Origin: CAYVUV01 sp964455095
GTDB taxonomy: Bacteria > Desulfobacterota > Binatia > HRBIN30 > CADEER01
Direction of reading: 5' to 3'
DNA: 21,510 bases
Assembly (NCBI GenBank): GCA_964455095.1
Contig: CAYVUV010000213.1
Coordinates: 1-21,510, forward strand
Positions 13,920 through 21,510 of this stretch are shown piece after piece. The first letter of the stretch is position 1; each line of letters begins with the position of its first letter. A program made the translations under genes and the position numbers. The notes under the pieces were generated by a model. That model ran no database searches. It saw nothing but the letters and a program-made list of their open reading frames with translations, and was not told where the DNA came from.

Positions 13920-15380
13920 ATGCCGCTCCGGAGCGCGGGTCAGCAGGCCGAGCGCACGGATCGGTCGCACGCGCCAGGCGCAGGCGCACATGTCAGAGCG
14001 GCGGGCTGGGGTGTAGCGCTCATCGCGCTCGCGGCCGTGACCGCGACAACCATCAGCGCAGCGGAGCCCGTGCCGCCGCACCACCGCAGCTCCCAGCGCC
14101 AGTTCTGGGACCAACTTGCGCACCCCGGCGAATACGAGCACGAGTGGTTCGATTCGCAATTTGCCACCGGCAACTGGGGCGGTGCGCGCGCGCGTCTCAG
14201 CCAACTCGGGATCACGCCGACATTGACGTACGTCTCCGATTCCCTCGGCAATCCGACCGGCGGACGCCGCCAGGGGCTGCGCTACTTCCACAATCTCGGC
14301 CTCGATGTCACGTTCGATCTGGCCAAGCTCGTCAACCTGCCCGGTGCCCGCATCCATATCTCGGCGTCGTCGCGCTCGGGTCGCGATCTCTCGGCGGATG
14401 TCGTCGACAACGTGTTCACCGTCGCCCAAGCCTGCTGTGGCGCGACCGTGCGGATGGTGAACGTGGCCTACGAGCAGTCGCTGCTCGACGGCAAGCTCGA
14501 CCTCGCCATCGGCCGCCTCGCCGCCGGCGACGACTTCCTGTCGTCGCCGCTCTACGGCCTCTTCGTCAACAGCGGTATCGACGGCAACCCGTCTGGCATC
14601 ACCTTCAACATCCCGCTCACCGCCTATCCCGTCGCCACGTGGGGAGCGCGGGCGCAGGCGCTGCCGGTGGAGTGGCTATCGGTGATGTTCGGCGTCTACA
14701 ACGGCGACCCCAACCTCGGCCGCAACAGCGCGCACGGTCTCGATTGGAACTGGCACGACGGCGTCGGGGTTCTGCTCATCGGCGAGATCGGCCTGCAGCA
14801 TGCGCAGCCCATCGCGGGCAAGGAGCTACCGGGCAACCTCAAGCTCGGCGGCTACTACCACACCGGCCCGTTCGACGACCTGCGGCGCGATCGCAACGGC
14901 GACTCGTTCGCCCTCACCGGTCTGCCACCGGCCGAGGAGCACGGCAACGGCGGCGGGTACGCCCTGGTGGACCAGATGGTCTATCGCGAAGACGGACCGG
15001 GCCCCGCGCAGGGACTGACACCGTTCGTCTCGCTGTTGTTCGCCCCCGACGACTCGCTCTCGCAGATGCCGTAATTCGCCAACGGCGGGCTGGTCTACGC
15101 CGGGCTCATCCCAGGTCGCGACGCCGACAGCGCGGTGTTCGGCGTCGTATATGGCGACTTCAGCTCCGAGCTGCGGCGCTCGCAACGCGATCTGCGCAGC
15201 ACCGGTGCAACCGATCAACCGGTGCAGGACTACGAGCTGGTGCTGGAACTGGGCTACGTCGCGCAGCTGACGCCGTGGCTGACCCTGCAGCCCGACGTGC
15301 AGTACGTCGTCAACCCCGGCGCCGGCCACACCCACCACGACGCGCTGGTCATCGGGGCGCAAATCGCTTTGATTCTGTAG
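13920..15380 (+). pseudogene. OprB-type carbohydrate-selective porin interrupted by an in-frame TAA
   Basis: The frame from ATG 13920 gives a signal segment (GWGVALIALAAVTATTISA) and an outer membrane porin with OprB family marks. These are 'FATGNWGGARARLSQLGITP', 'YFHNLGLDVTFDLAKL', 'RLAAGDDFLSSPLYGLFVNSG' and 'GGYALVDQMVYRE' before the stop TAA at 15072-15074 (codon 385). The same frame then continues for 101 codons to a normal TAG. That stretch encodes 'FANGGLVYAGLIPGRDADS' and paired beta strands, ending in the aromatic/hydrophobic C-terminal strand expected of a porin. A single base change (for example TAC, TAT or CAA to TAA) explains it. It could be a recent pseudogene, a sequencing error, or a stop that is read through. 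Truncation at 384 would remove the last strands and the C-terminal signature needed for outer membrane insertion. Confidence 0.85.
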
Positions 15381-15506
15381 CACGCCCGGAATTTCTCCGA
15401 ACGGGAGGGCGAGGGTCCTGCCGAGCCGTGCCTCAATGTGGCAGAAGGCTTCGCGGGAGCGTCGCCCGCTCACAGGCACAGGATGCGGAGCAGATGCGAT
15501 CAGGTC

Positions 15507-16928
15507 TCACGTCGCTAGCGTGTCCTCGAACAGCTGGTGGACCGACGCGATGTGCTTGTCGAGATCGCGTTTGCGCCAGCCGCGGGTGGTGATCGGCGGG
15601 TGCACGACGACTTCGACGGTGGCGGGCCGCAGCACGATGCCGTGTTTGGGCAGGACGTCGAGCGCATTGCGGAAGACGATCGGCACCAGCGGCACCTTGG
15701 CCGCCATGGCCAGGTGGAAGGCGCCCTTCTTGAAGTGACCGAGGCGCGGCGTCGGGCTGCGCGTCCCCTCGGGGGCGATGACGACGGACAGTCCGTTGCG
15801 CAGCGCGGCGACGGCGGGCTCCATCGCCTCGACCGCTTTGTCGTGGTTGAAGCGGTCGATGAACACCGTGCCGCTGGCGGCAAACAGCGGGCCGAACAGC
15901 GGGTTGCGCCGCAGCTCCTGCTTGGCGATGCCGACGAAGTCGCGGCGCAACAGCTTGCAGAGCAGCAGCATGTCCACCGCGCTCTGGTGATTGAAGATGA
16001 ACACGGCGGGCCGCTGCGACCACAGATGCTCCTCGCCGCGCACGTGCACGTCGACGCCGGCCAGCGCCGTCCCGATCTCGCCCCACGTGCTCATGCCGAG
16101 GTTGATGGCCAGCCGCCAGCTGCGCGCCAGCAGCGCCGCCGGCATGCCGGCCAGAAACGACGGCACGACGCTGCCGATGGCGAGCGCCGTGCGCAGGACA
16201 TCGCCCTGGCTCGGCGTACCGCGGCTGGTGAAATCGTGCACCGGCCAGCCGCGCCGCACGGCCAGGGCGCGCAGGCCGCGGTTGGGATTGATCGCGCGCG
16301 GCCGGCCGACGATGTCGAGCAGGGGAAGATCCTCGTCGCTGTCGGTGTAGAAGTAGCTCTGGGCGAGATCGATGCCGCGCGCGGCGGCAAAGTCGCGGCC
16401 GGCCGTCGCCTTGCCGGTACCGTAGCAGGTCGGATGCACCACGCGACCGGTGAGCAGGCCGTCCTCGATCTCCAGCCGGGTGCACATGACGTGCTCGATG
16501 CCGAGGTCGCGCGCCAGCGGCTCGATCTGATAGCGCAACGCCGACGACACCACGGCCACCGTGTGCCGCTTGCGCTGGTGCGCGCGCACCAGCGCGCGCG
16601 ACTCGGGATACACGGCCGCGGCGAGATGATCGGTGAAGAGCCGCTCGCCCATCGCCACCAGCTCGCTCTCCGACATCCCTTTGAGAAACCCGACCGTCTC
16701 GCCGACAAAGCCGGAGAACCCCACGCCGCCGAGCTGAAACCGCGCCGCCGCCGCGATGCTCTGCGCTGCGCCCGCCGCATCGACCTTGCCCAACCGCACC
16801 AACTCGCGCGCAAACGCGGCGGCCGAGAAGCCGGCCAGCAGCGTCCGGTCGAGATCGAAGAACGCGCCGATGTGCGGCCCGGCGGGCCCCTTGTCGACAA
16901 CGCTGGTAAGTGACGAGCTCTGGGTCAT
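15507..16928 (-). CDS. Bifunctional HAD-IB phosphatase / PlsC-like 1-acylglycerol-3-phosphate acyltransferase
   Basis: The 473-residue fusion has residues 20-235 as a HAD phosphatase of the SerB-like IB subfamily, with DLDRT (Asp25, Asp27), 'VVSSA' (127-130) and DSDEDLP (Asp196, Asp200). Residues of about 285-450 form an acyltransferase with NHQSAVD (His314, Asp319; HX4D motif), 'FIDRFN' (356-361), PEGTR (386-390) and 'VPLVPIVF' (412-419). A hydrophobic stretch around 245-280 may anchor it at the membrane. Such fusions are known in actinobacteria and proteobacteria and probably act in phospholipid synthesis or remodelling, with the HAD half removing a phosphate. The ATG at 16928 is chosen because the 33 extra residues from 17027 look non-conserved; neither start has a clear ribosome site. 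Confidence 0.88.
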   Translation of the reverse strand: MTQSSSLTSVVDKGPAGPHIGAFFDLDRTLLAGFSAAAFARELVRLGKVDAAGAAQSIAAAARFQLGGVGFSGFVGETVGFLKGMSESELVAMGERLFTDHLAAAVYPESRALVRAHQRKRHTVAVVSSALRYQIEPLARDLGIEHVMCTRLEIEDGLLTGRVVHPTCYGTGKATAGRDFAAARGIDLAQSYFYTDSDEDLPLLDIVGRPRAINPNRGLRALAVRRGWPVHDFTSRGTPSQGDVLRTALAIGSVVPSFLAGMPAALLARSWRLAINLGMSTWGEIGTALAGVDVHVRGEEHLWSQRPAVFIFNHQSAVDMLLLCKLLRRDFVGIAKQELRRNPLFGPLFAASGTVFIDRFNHDKAVEAMEPAVAALRNGLSVVIAPEGTRSPTPRLGHFKKGAFHLAMAAKVPLVPIVFRNALDVLPKHGIVLRPATVEVVVHPPITTRGWRKRDLDKHIASVHQLFEDTLAT

Positions 16929-17226
16929 GGGCAGTGATGCGTTGGCGGGCCGAACGCGCCCCCCTCGGGTCCTTGTAGTCGAAACCTGCACCAGACCGCC
17001 AGAAATTACTTCCAGTAAGCCGCGCATGGCTCGAGACCAGGAATGAGTTTTCTAAGCTGCGAGCTTGGAAAACTCACAGGCGATACGTTCGTCGCCGGCT
17101 GCCGTTTCGCCACCCTGGTGCGGCGTGCGCGCGCGCGGCGTCTCACGCTGCCGACCTATTCGCAGGCCGACGCGTTCCGGCATCCTACGACCTGGGGGCA
17201 TCCCCAATGAGGGCGTCCTTCGCCCG
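16929..17226. other. Non-coding stretch of about 298 bases with a strong hairpin
   Basis: Apart from a possible 33-codon N-terminal extension of the HAD/PlsC gene, I see no gene. It holds the 31-base hairpin at 17045-17075 and is the 3' flank of the carboxylesterase gene. Confidence 0.5.
17045..17075. repeat. 31-base near-perfect hairpin GAGTTTTC...GAAAACTC
   Basis: GAGTTTTC (17045-17052) pairs with GAAAACTC (17068-17075). AAGCT (17054-17058) pairs with AGCTT (17062-17066). One T/G position sits between the two helices and the loop is GCG. The stem is thus 14 positions with one mismatch, and much more AT-rich than its surroundings. It may be a terminator for the - strand esterase (150 bases downstream of its stop) or the end of a former mobile element. 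Confidence 0.6.
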
Positions 17227-18978
17227 CTACTCGAAGTCCTCGTCGTAGAAGCTCCACCAGAGCTCGCACTGCTGGCGGCGAAAGCCCGAGAGGATGCTGT
17301 TCTCGACGCGCAAGTTGATGCGCTGATCGGTCGCATCGCTGTACAGCGGCCACTCCAGCGCTCCGTCGCCGTTCGGGTTGCCGGTGCGCGCGAAGCGGGT
17401 CCAGTAGCCCTGCATCGGCAGCGCGACGGCCGCGTCGTCCGGCGTTGGCGCTTCGATCGATCCGAAGACGAAAGCGATCTCGGCGCCGTGCGTCGCGCGC
17501 AAAAAGGGCAGAATGTCGGTGAGAACAGGCCAATCGAAGTTGTAAAGGTAGGTATCGGCGCCGCCGGCCGCGGCGCGGCGCGCCGTGTCGTAGGTGGAGC
17601 AGACCAGCCCGGAGTCGCCGACCACCCGCGCCAGGGCGTCGTTGGGGTTGGCGAAATCCGCGACGGGGTACAGCGCCGCGATCGCGTCCGCGCGCTCGCC
17701 GAAGCGCGCCTGCAGGGACGCCAGATACGCTTCCTCGGTCGTGACCGGCGGCGTCGCAAGCAGGAAGAGCGTTCCCTCGTCCGAGTTGGAACCGAGGATG
17801 TACGGCACCTTGGCGTAGTCTCCGTTGTCGTACAGCGTGCGCGGCTGATCGGGGAGGAAGCCGCCGTCGACGATCGGATCGAAGCCGGCGGCATTCGCGA
17901 GCAGGGTTGAAACCGGCAGCGCCCGCAAACAGGCAAGGGGATCCTCCGCGGCACCGCAGCCGACGCTCTCGATCAACGTTTCGGTACGCTGTACGGCTTC
18001 CGCACTGGTAGTCGAACGAGTCGTGCAGCCACCGCTCTCGCTGATGGCGCGGTGGAAGAGGCCGCGGCTCAGCGGAGAGGCGACGTGATAGCAGACGTCG
18101 AACGAGCCGGCGCTCTCGCCGAAGATCGTCACGTTCCCTGGATCGCCGCCGAAGGCCGCGATGTTGTCGCGCACCCATGCGAGCGCGGCGACCTGATCGA
18201 GGAGTGCCTGATTGCCCGAATACGGATACTCGGGGTCTTCCGCGTTGAGCGCCGGGTGGCTGAGAAAGCCGAAGATGTTCAGCCGGTAGTTCGTCGTCAC
18301 GATCACGACATCGCGGGTCTCGGCGAGATTGCGGCCGTTGTAGAAGAGCCCACCGACGCCGAGTGGGATCTGGTCCGCGGTCGAGCCGCTGATGTTGCCG
18401 CCGCCGTGAATCCACAGCATGACCGGCAGCGGTCGGCTCGGCGCCGGGGGTGCCCACACGTTGAGATAGAGACAGTCCTCGTTATCGCTGGCGGGGGTCG
18501 TCAGCGCCGCCACCTGCGCACAGGGCAGACTCATCTGCTTCGCTTGCAGCACGCCCTCCCAGGGGTCCGGCGGCTGCGGCGGCCGCCAGCGCAAGTTGCC
18601 AACCGGTGGCTTGGCGAAGGGGATGCCGAGAAACCTTCGCGACCCACCGTCGAGCTCGCCCTCGACCATCCCGTCCGCCAGGCTGATCAACGTGCCTTGT
18701 TGGATCGTATGGGTCGGCGTCGCGGTGGCCGTGGCTGTCGCCGTCGGTGTGGTGGTGGGTGTCGCAGTGGAGGTCGCGGTCGGAGTCGCAGTCGGTACCG
18801 GCGTTGACGTGTTCGTGGCGGTCGCCGTCGCCGTGGGCGTATGGGGCGCTTGCGTGGCGGTCGGGGTTGGCTTGGCGCCGCCGTCATCGTCCGACCCGCA
18901 GCCGGCGAGCAGGAGCGATCCGGCGAGGATCACGGCGAGCGGTATCCGTACAAACTGAGCTCCGTCGCGTCTCGCCAT
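17227..18978 (-). CDS. Type B carboxylesterase, predicted lipoprotein with Thr/Pro/Ala linker
   Basis: The 583-residue protein has a lipoprotein signal (IPLAVILAGSLLLAGC, acylated Cys27), a low-complexity linker (37-92) and a full type B carboxylesterase domain (PF00135). It shows EDCLYLNVW (168-175), the oxyanion hole HGGG (191-194), nucleophile Ser289 in GESAG, Glu401 in SNSDEG and His497 in THGAE, so the triad is complete. It should hydrolyse carboxylic esters at the cell envelope; substrate is unknown. The Asp after the lipidation Cys (GSDDD begins at +2 with Gly, so not a strict Asp+2) gives no clear retention signal. The ATG at 18978 follows GGGGAGGGG closely; an upstream start at 19011 would place 11 residues before the signal. 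The 3' flank carries a hairpin. Confidence 0.92.
   Translation of the reverse strand: MARRDGAQFVRIPLAVILAGSLLLAGCGSDDDGGAKPTPTATQAPHTPTATATATNTSTPVPTATPTATSTATPTTTPTATATATATPTHTIQQGTLISLADGMVEGELDGGSRRFLGIPFAKPPVGNLRWRPPQPPDPWEGVLQAKQMSLPCAQVAALTTPASDNEDCLYLNVWAPPAPSRPLPVMLWIHGGGNISGSTADQIPLGVGGLFYNGRNLAETRDVVIVTTNYRLNIFGFLSHPALNAEDPEYPYSGNQALLDQVAALAWVRDNIAAFGGDPGNVTIFGESAGSFDVCYHVASPLSRGLFHRAISESGGCTTRSTTSAEAVQRTETLIESVGCGAAEDPLACLRALPVSTLLANAAGFDPIVDGGFLPDQPRTLYDNGDYAKVPYILGSNSDEGTLFLLATPPVTTEEAYLASLQARFGERADAIAALYPVADFANPNDALARVVGDSGLVCSTYDTARRAAAGGADTYLYNFDWPVLTDILPFLRATHGAEIAFVFGSIEAPTPDDAAVALPMQGYWTRFARTGNPNGDGALEWPLYSDATDQRINLRVENSILSGFRRQQCELWWSFYDEDFE
18703..18870 (-). repeat. Low-complexity coding tract for a (TPTATA)n-type linker
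   Basis: This tract encodes residues 37-92 of the carboxylesterase, made almost only of Thr, Pro, Ala and a few Val/Ser. It likely acts as a flexible spacer between the lipid anchor and the enzyme and is a possible O-glycosylation region. The DNA is a degenerate GGYGTGGCBGTSGC-like tandem tract, prone to length change. Confidence 0.85.
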
Positions 18979-19061
18979 CTTCCCCTCCCCTTCGAACCGC
19001 TTGCTGATCACCGATGTTTCACCATGGCGATCAGGGCCGTCGCAAGGAGCTGCCAGCTGAG

Positions 19062-21510
19062 TTATTCGGCACGTCCAAGTGGAGTCACGAAATCATCCCG
19101 CATGCGGTATGCAGCTGATGAACCGCATTCGACAAGTTCGTCAAGGATTTGCAGCACGGCGTTCCGAATGTCGGGGTCTGACTTGAGCCGAAGTGGTTCA
19201 CTGTAGATGGAATATTTTAGCAAGAGCTCGAGGAGCAAGACCGTGTTTTCGGCGGCCAGCATCATCTGGGAATCACCAACTCTCAAGCGTTCCGCGATGA
19301 TCGCGAAACCGTTCGGCAAGCTACGCTCGCCGATTTGATAAAGGAAACGACAGTAAGCATGAAGAACCACCGCGGAAGCCGGGAGGGATTGAACGAGAGC
19401 ATCAACGCGGGCTGATTGACCCTCCAAATGGCGCCAATGATGCACGTCGTCATTCGCAGAGTGCGCCAGAAAGATTGCGTTCACAAGTTCCTTGTGGGGT
19501 GGATATCCCGAATCGACTGTCTTGATCCATGGGGCGCTCCGTAGTTGCGCTGCGAATGCCTGCCAAACGTCCCAGAACGGCGCCAGTCCATCTGAACGAT
19601 CCTCTTCTACAACAAGTGCCCTGACGAACTGCGATACGTCACGAGGATGGTCAGCCGCAGCGGTCAGGAACACTTGACACAGCGCCAGAGTGTCTGTCGG
19701 TTGCAACCTCAACGCATAACCGGCGATCCTCTCCAGACAACCAGCTTCGAACTGAAAGTCTCGGTGCCCGACTCGACTGTATCGATCCGTGCGCTCTGCA
19801 TTCCATCCATCTACAATCATACCCGCGATCCGGCCGTGAAAGGCGAGCGCGAAACCGATGTCTGTGCGGCGGGCCAAAATCTGAAGGATCGTTCGAATCG
19901 CCGCGCGACTTGACCACTCAGCAAGATTGAGGCGCCCCAACTCGAATTCAGCGTCGAGAGTTCCAGCCTCAACAGCTTCCCTAACCTCCTCGACTACCTC
20001 CTGCATATTGTTGGCGAATCGCGGTTCGTCAGCGTGTTTCCCGTGCTCAGACGATCGCGCATCTTGAAGCATCCAAGCTTCCTTCGCGATGGCGGCAGCG
20101 CACTGGAGGCCGAACGCGAACCACGCCCCATCGAGGTAGTTGGCGACTCCTTCTGCTGCGAAGGCTCTTACTTCCAATACGGCATGAGTAAGTGCCTTTG
20201 CGACCACAGCAACGACACGGCGATCTCGGGTCTCCCAGGTTCCTTCGCGTAAGACGCGAGACAGCACGTACGCCGCAGGCCGATCTGGTTGAGAGTACAT
20301 GCGGGCCTGTTGGGTTGTCAGACCCTTGGTATCGCAGTCACGCTGAACTTCCTCGATCACCGTTACAACGCACCACTCGCGATCGTCTGGGTCCATCTCT
20401 CCCCAATGATCGCGCACGCACAGCGCAGCTACCAACCCGGGACCGCCGCGATTGAACTCCTCAGCTTCGCGCGGGTCGAGCCCGCGTCCCTTCGCCTCGG
20501 CTAGCCTCTCGCGCCAGACGCCACCGGAGGCCCCCTCGCTTCTCTCCCACGCGGACGTGCCCCAGTTCACCAACGCAAGGTCGGCCACATAGCGCATTTT
20601 GCCCTGCGTGTGGCGGTCGATCATTTGTTGCAGGTCGTCCTCAATGACGCCAGGTTGAAGAACAATGGTACGTTCCCCGGCAGATCTAGCCTCGGGGGCG
20701 TCGCCGTTTGCCGCCGCAGGTGCCTCCACAGCCTTGAAGCCTCGGACGTCCATGCGGTGGAGTGCCAACCGCCACAGACGTTGATCCTCAGTCTGCTCAT
20801 CAAGCGGAGGAAGTGCTGCCTGATGCCGGTCCAGAATCTGCCAGACCTTTTCCCGAAGCTTGCCGAACTGTAGTTTGACCGCCAGGGCCTCCAGATCGTG
20901 CGGACGATGCGGCAGCGCGTCCGATTGCTTTCGCTCATCGTTGCAAAGCTTCTCCTCAGCATCGGCTGCTGGCAGGAAGTTGCGGAAGATCGGCTGACCA
21001 CGGTCTTGCACGATTCGAGCGCGATCTAGTCCAAAGAAAGCTGGCGAGCTTAGGAGTGCGAGCGCCGCAAGTCCGCCCCTTTGGGGGTGGGCGTTGCAGA
21101 CGCTAGCGACAACCGCGGAGACAGCAACGTTGTTGCTCTGTTGCAGCAAGCTTAGTAGCCACGCCTCAATGTCGGTTCCAAGACCTGAGCAGAGGTCGAG
21201 CAGCCAGGCCTCCAACGCCATCAGGGCGGTCTGGAGGATATAGGGAGAGACGGATATGCCACGAAATAGGCACCAGAGGCGTGAATCTGCCCATTGTGTA
21301 ACCGTCACATCGCCAGGAAGTTCAAGAGTGAGCCGCCACACCGGCTCATGCCGATCATACGAACATCGTTGCTCTCCATACCAGTCGCACGCGTGGTTCA
21401 AGAGATCGACGATAAGCTTGACTCCGGTTCTTGGGTTGAATCGCAGAAGGGATGAAAACGGTCCGCGGATCGCGCTGGCGGGGAAGAAACCGGAGTTTGT
21501 ATAAGGCTTG
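19062..21510 (-). CDS. Large predicted helical protein of unknown function, 5'-partial (runs off the window)
   Basis: I do not recognise the family with confidence. The frame stays open to the window's right edge. The TTG at 21401 is only an internal Leu, because 36 further codons upstream read as sensible protein (for example 'GPFSSLLRFNPRTGVKLIVDLLN'). At least 816 residues are visible. The protein is almost wholly alpha-helical by eye, with repeated Leu/Ala-rich helices that suggest HEAT/TPR-like superhelix ('LQTALMALEAWLLDLCSGLG', 'AVSAVVASVCNAHPQRGG'), and charged, Trp-rich segments between. No P-loop, nuclease or membrane motif is visible here; an NTPase or effector domain could lie in the missing N-terminal part. 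Lower GC than the rest of the window suggests acquisition. It ends 83 bases before the start of the esterase gene on the same strand. Confidence 0.7.
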   Translation of the reverse strand, partial: KPYTNSGFFPASAIRGPFSSLLRFNPRTGVKLIVDLLNHACDWYGEQRCSYDRHEPVWRLTLELPGDVTVTQWADSRLWCLFRGISVSPYILQTALMALEAWLLDLCSGLGTDIEAWLLSLLQQSNNVAVSAVVASVCNAHPQRGGLAALALLSSPAFFGLDRARIVQDRGQPIFRNFLPAADAEEKLCNDERKQSDALPHRPHDLEALAVKLQFGKLREKVWQILDRHQAALPPLDEQTEDQRLWRLALHRMDVRGFKAVEAPAAANGDAPEARSAGERTIVLQPGVIEDDLQQMIDRHTQGKMRYVADLALVNWGTSAWERSEGASGGVWRERLAEAKGRGLDPREAEEFNRGGPGLVAALCVRDHWGEMDPDDREWCVVTVIEEVQRDCDTKGLTTQQARMYSQPDRPAAYVLSRVLREGTWETRDRRVVAVVAKALTHAVLEVRAFAAEGVANYLDGAWFAFGLQCAAAIAKEAWMLQDARSSEHGKHADEPRFANNMQEVVEEVREAVEAGTLDAEFELGRLNLAEWSSRAAIRTILQILARRTDIGFALAFHGRIAGMIVDGWNAERTDRYSRVGHRDFQFEAGCLERIAGYALRLQPTDTLALCQVFLTAAADHPRDVSQFVRALVVEEDRSDGLAPFWDVWQAFAAQLRSAPWIKTVDSGYPPHKELVNAIFLAHSANDDVHHWRHLEGQSARVDALVQSLPASAVVLHAYCRFLYQIGERSLPNGFAIIAERLRVGDSQMMLAAENTVLLLELLLKYSIYSEPLRLKSDPDIRNAVLQILDELVECGSSAAYRMRDDFVTPLGRAE

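Noticed and set aside
15135..15380. Separate small gene starting at the ATG/GTG near 15135
   Set aside because: It is in the same frame as the porin and encodes the porin's C-terminal strands, so it is the remainder of the interrupted gene.
14144..15592. A 482-codon + strand frame overlapping the porin
   Set aside because: Arg- and Pro-rich low-complexity product with no motifs; a frame-shifted shadow of the porin gene.
17052..17954. A 300-codon - strand frame overlapping the esterase
   Set aside because: Arg/Ser/Pro-rich shadow in another frame; the esterase frame has all catalytic motifs.

Overview
The window is GC-rich, densely packed bacterial chromosome from a Gram-negative organism: it encodes an OprB-type porin, a LolA-like periplasmic protein, Tat and Sec exported proteins and a lipoprotein. 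Several traits suggest an uncultured methylotroph-like lineage such as Candidatus Binatota (Binatia, near the old Deltaproteobacteria). These are a TTQ amine dehydrogenase operon, an RND/MMPL transporter paired with a LolA-like protein, a secreted Cys-rich protein with Asp-His-Leu-Lys-Cys-Tyr and 'CGDGxxxxGEQC' modules, and a lipoprotein with a Thr/Pro/Ala linker. That placement is inference; no rRNA or marker gene is present.

Layout. 1-1828: the C-terminal part of an amidohydrolase and a carboxymuconolactone-decarboxylase-like protein, both + strand, separated by a long ACGAAA-type inverted repeat. 1841-5063 (-): an RND/MMPL exporter followed by its LolA-like partner, with a 119-bp MITE-like repeat between them that also supplies the exporter's last codons. 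5186-5584 (+): a small GFA-family zinc protein, then a hairpin and a second copy of the MITE-like repeat. 5742-9165 (-): a five-gene, fully overlapping operon for a quinoprotein amine dehydrogenase, in the order heavy chain, MauE-like, MauD-like, TTQ light chain, monohaem cytochrome c. Gene order and light-chain residues resemble aromatic amine dehydrogenase (aau) more than classical methylamine dehydrogenase (mau). No mauF, mauG or amicyanin gene is in view.

9256-13124 (+): a GT39-like membrane glycosyltransferase with an extra exported N-terminal domain, a 374-bp non-coding stretch, and a secreted protein with eight six-cysteine repeats. 13214-13816 (-): a SAM methyltransferase. 13920-15380 (+): an OprB porin interrupted by one in-frame TAA, with its C-terminal strands still in frame. 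15507-16928 (-): a HAD phosphatase/PlsC acyltransferase fusion. 17227-18978 (-): a carboxylesterase lipoprotein with a complete catalytic triad. 19062-21510 (-): a large helical protein of unknown function that runs off the window, in DNA of visibly lower GC.

Functionally, the best-defined unit is the amine dehydrogenase operon: periplasmic oxidation of a primary amine to aldehyde and ammonia, MauE/MauD-like disulfide handling of the very Cys-rich light chain, and a co-transcribed cytochrome as the likely electron acceptor. Much of the rest concerns the cell envelope (exporter, porin, acyltransferase, glycosyltransferase, lipoprotein, secreted Cys-rich protein). The less expected signals are the interrupted porin, the mobile-looking palindromic repeats, the aau-like cluster without TTQ maturation genes, and the low-GC large gene at the right edge.
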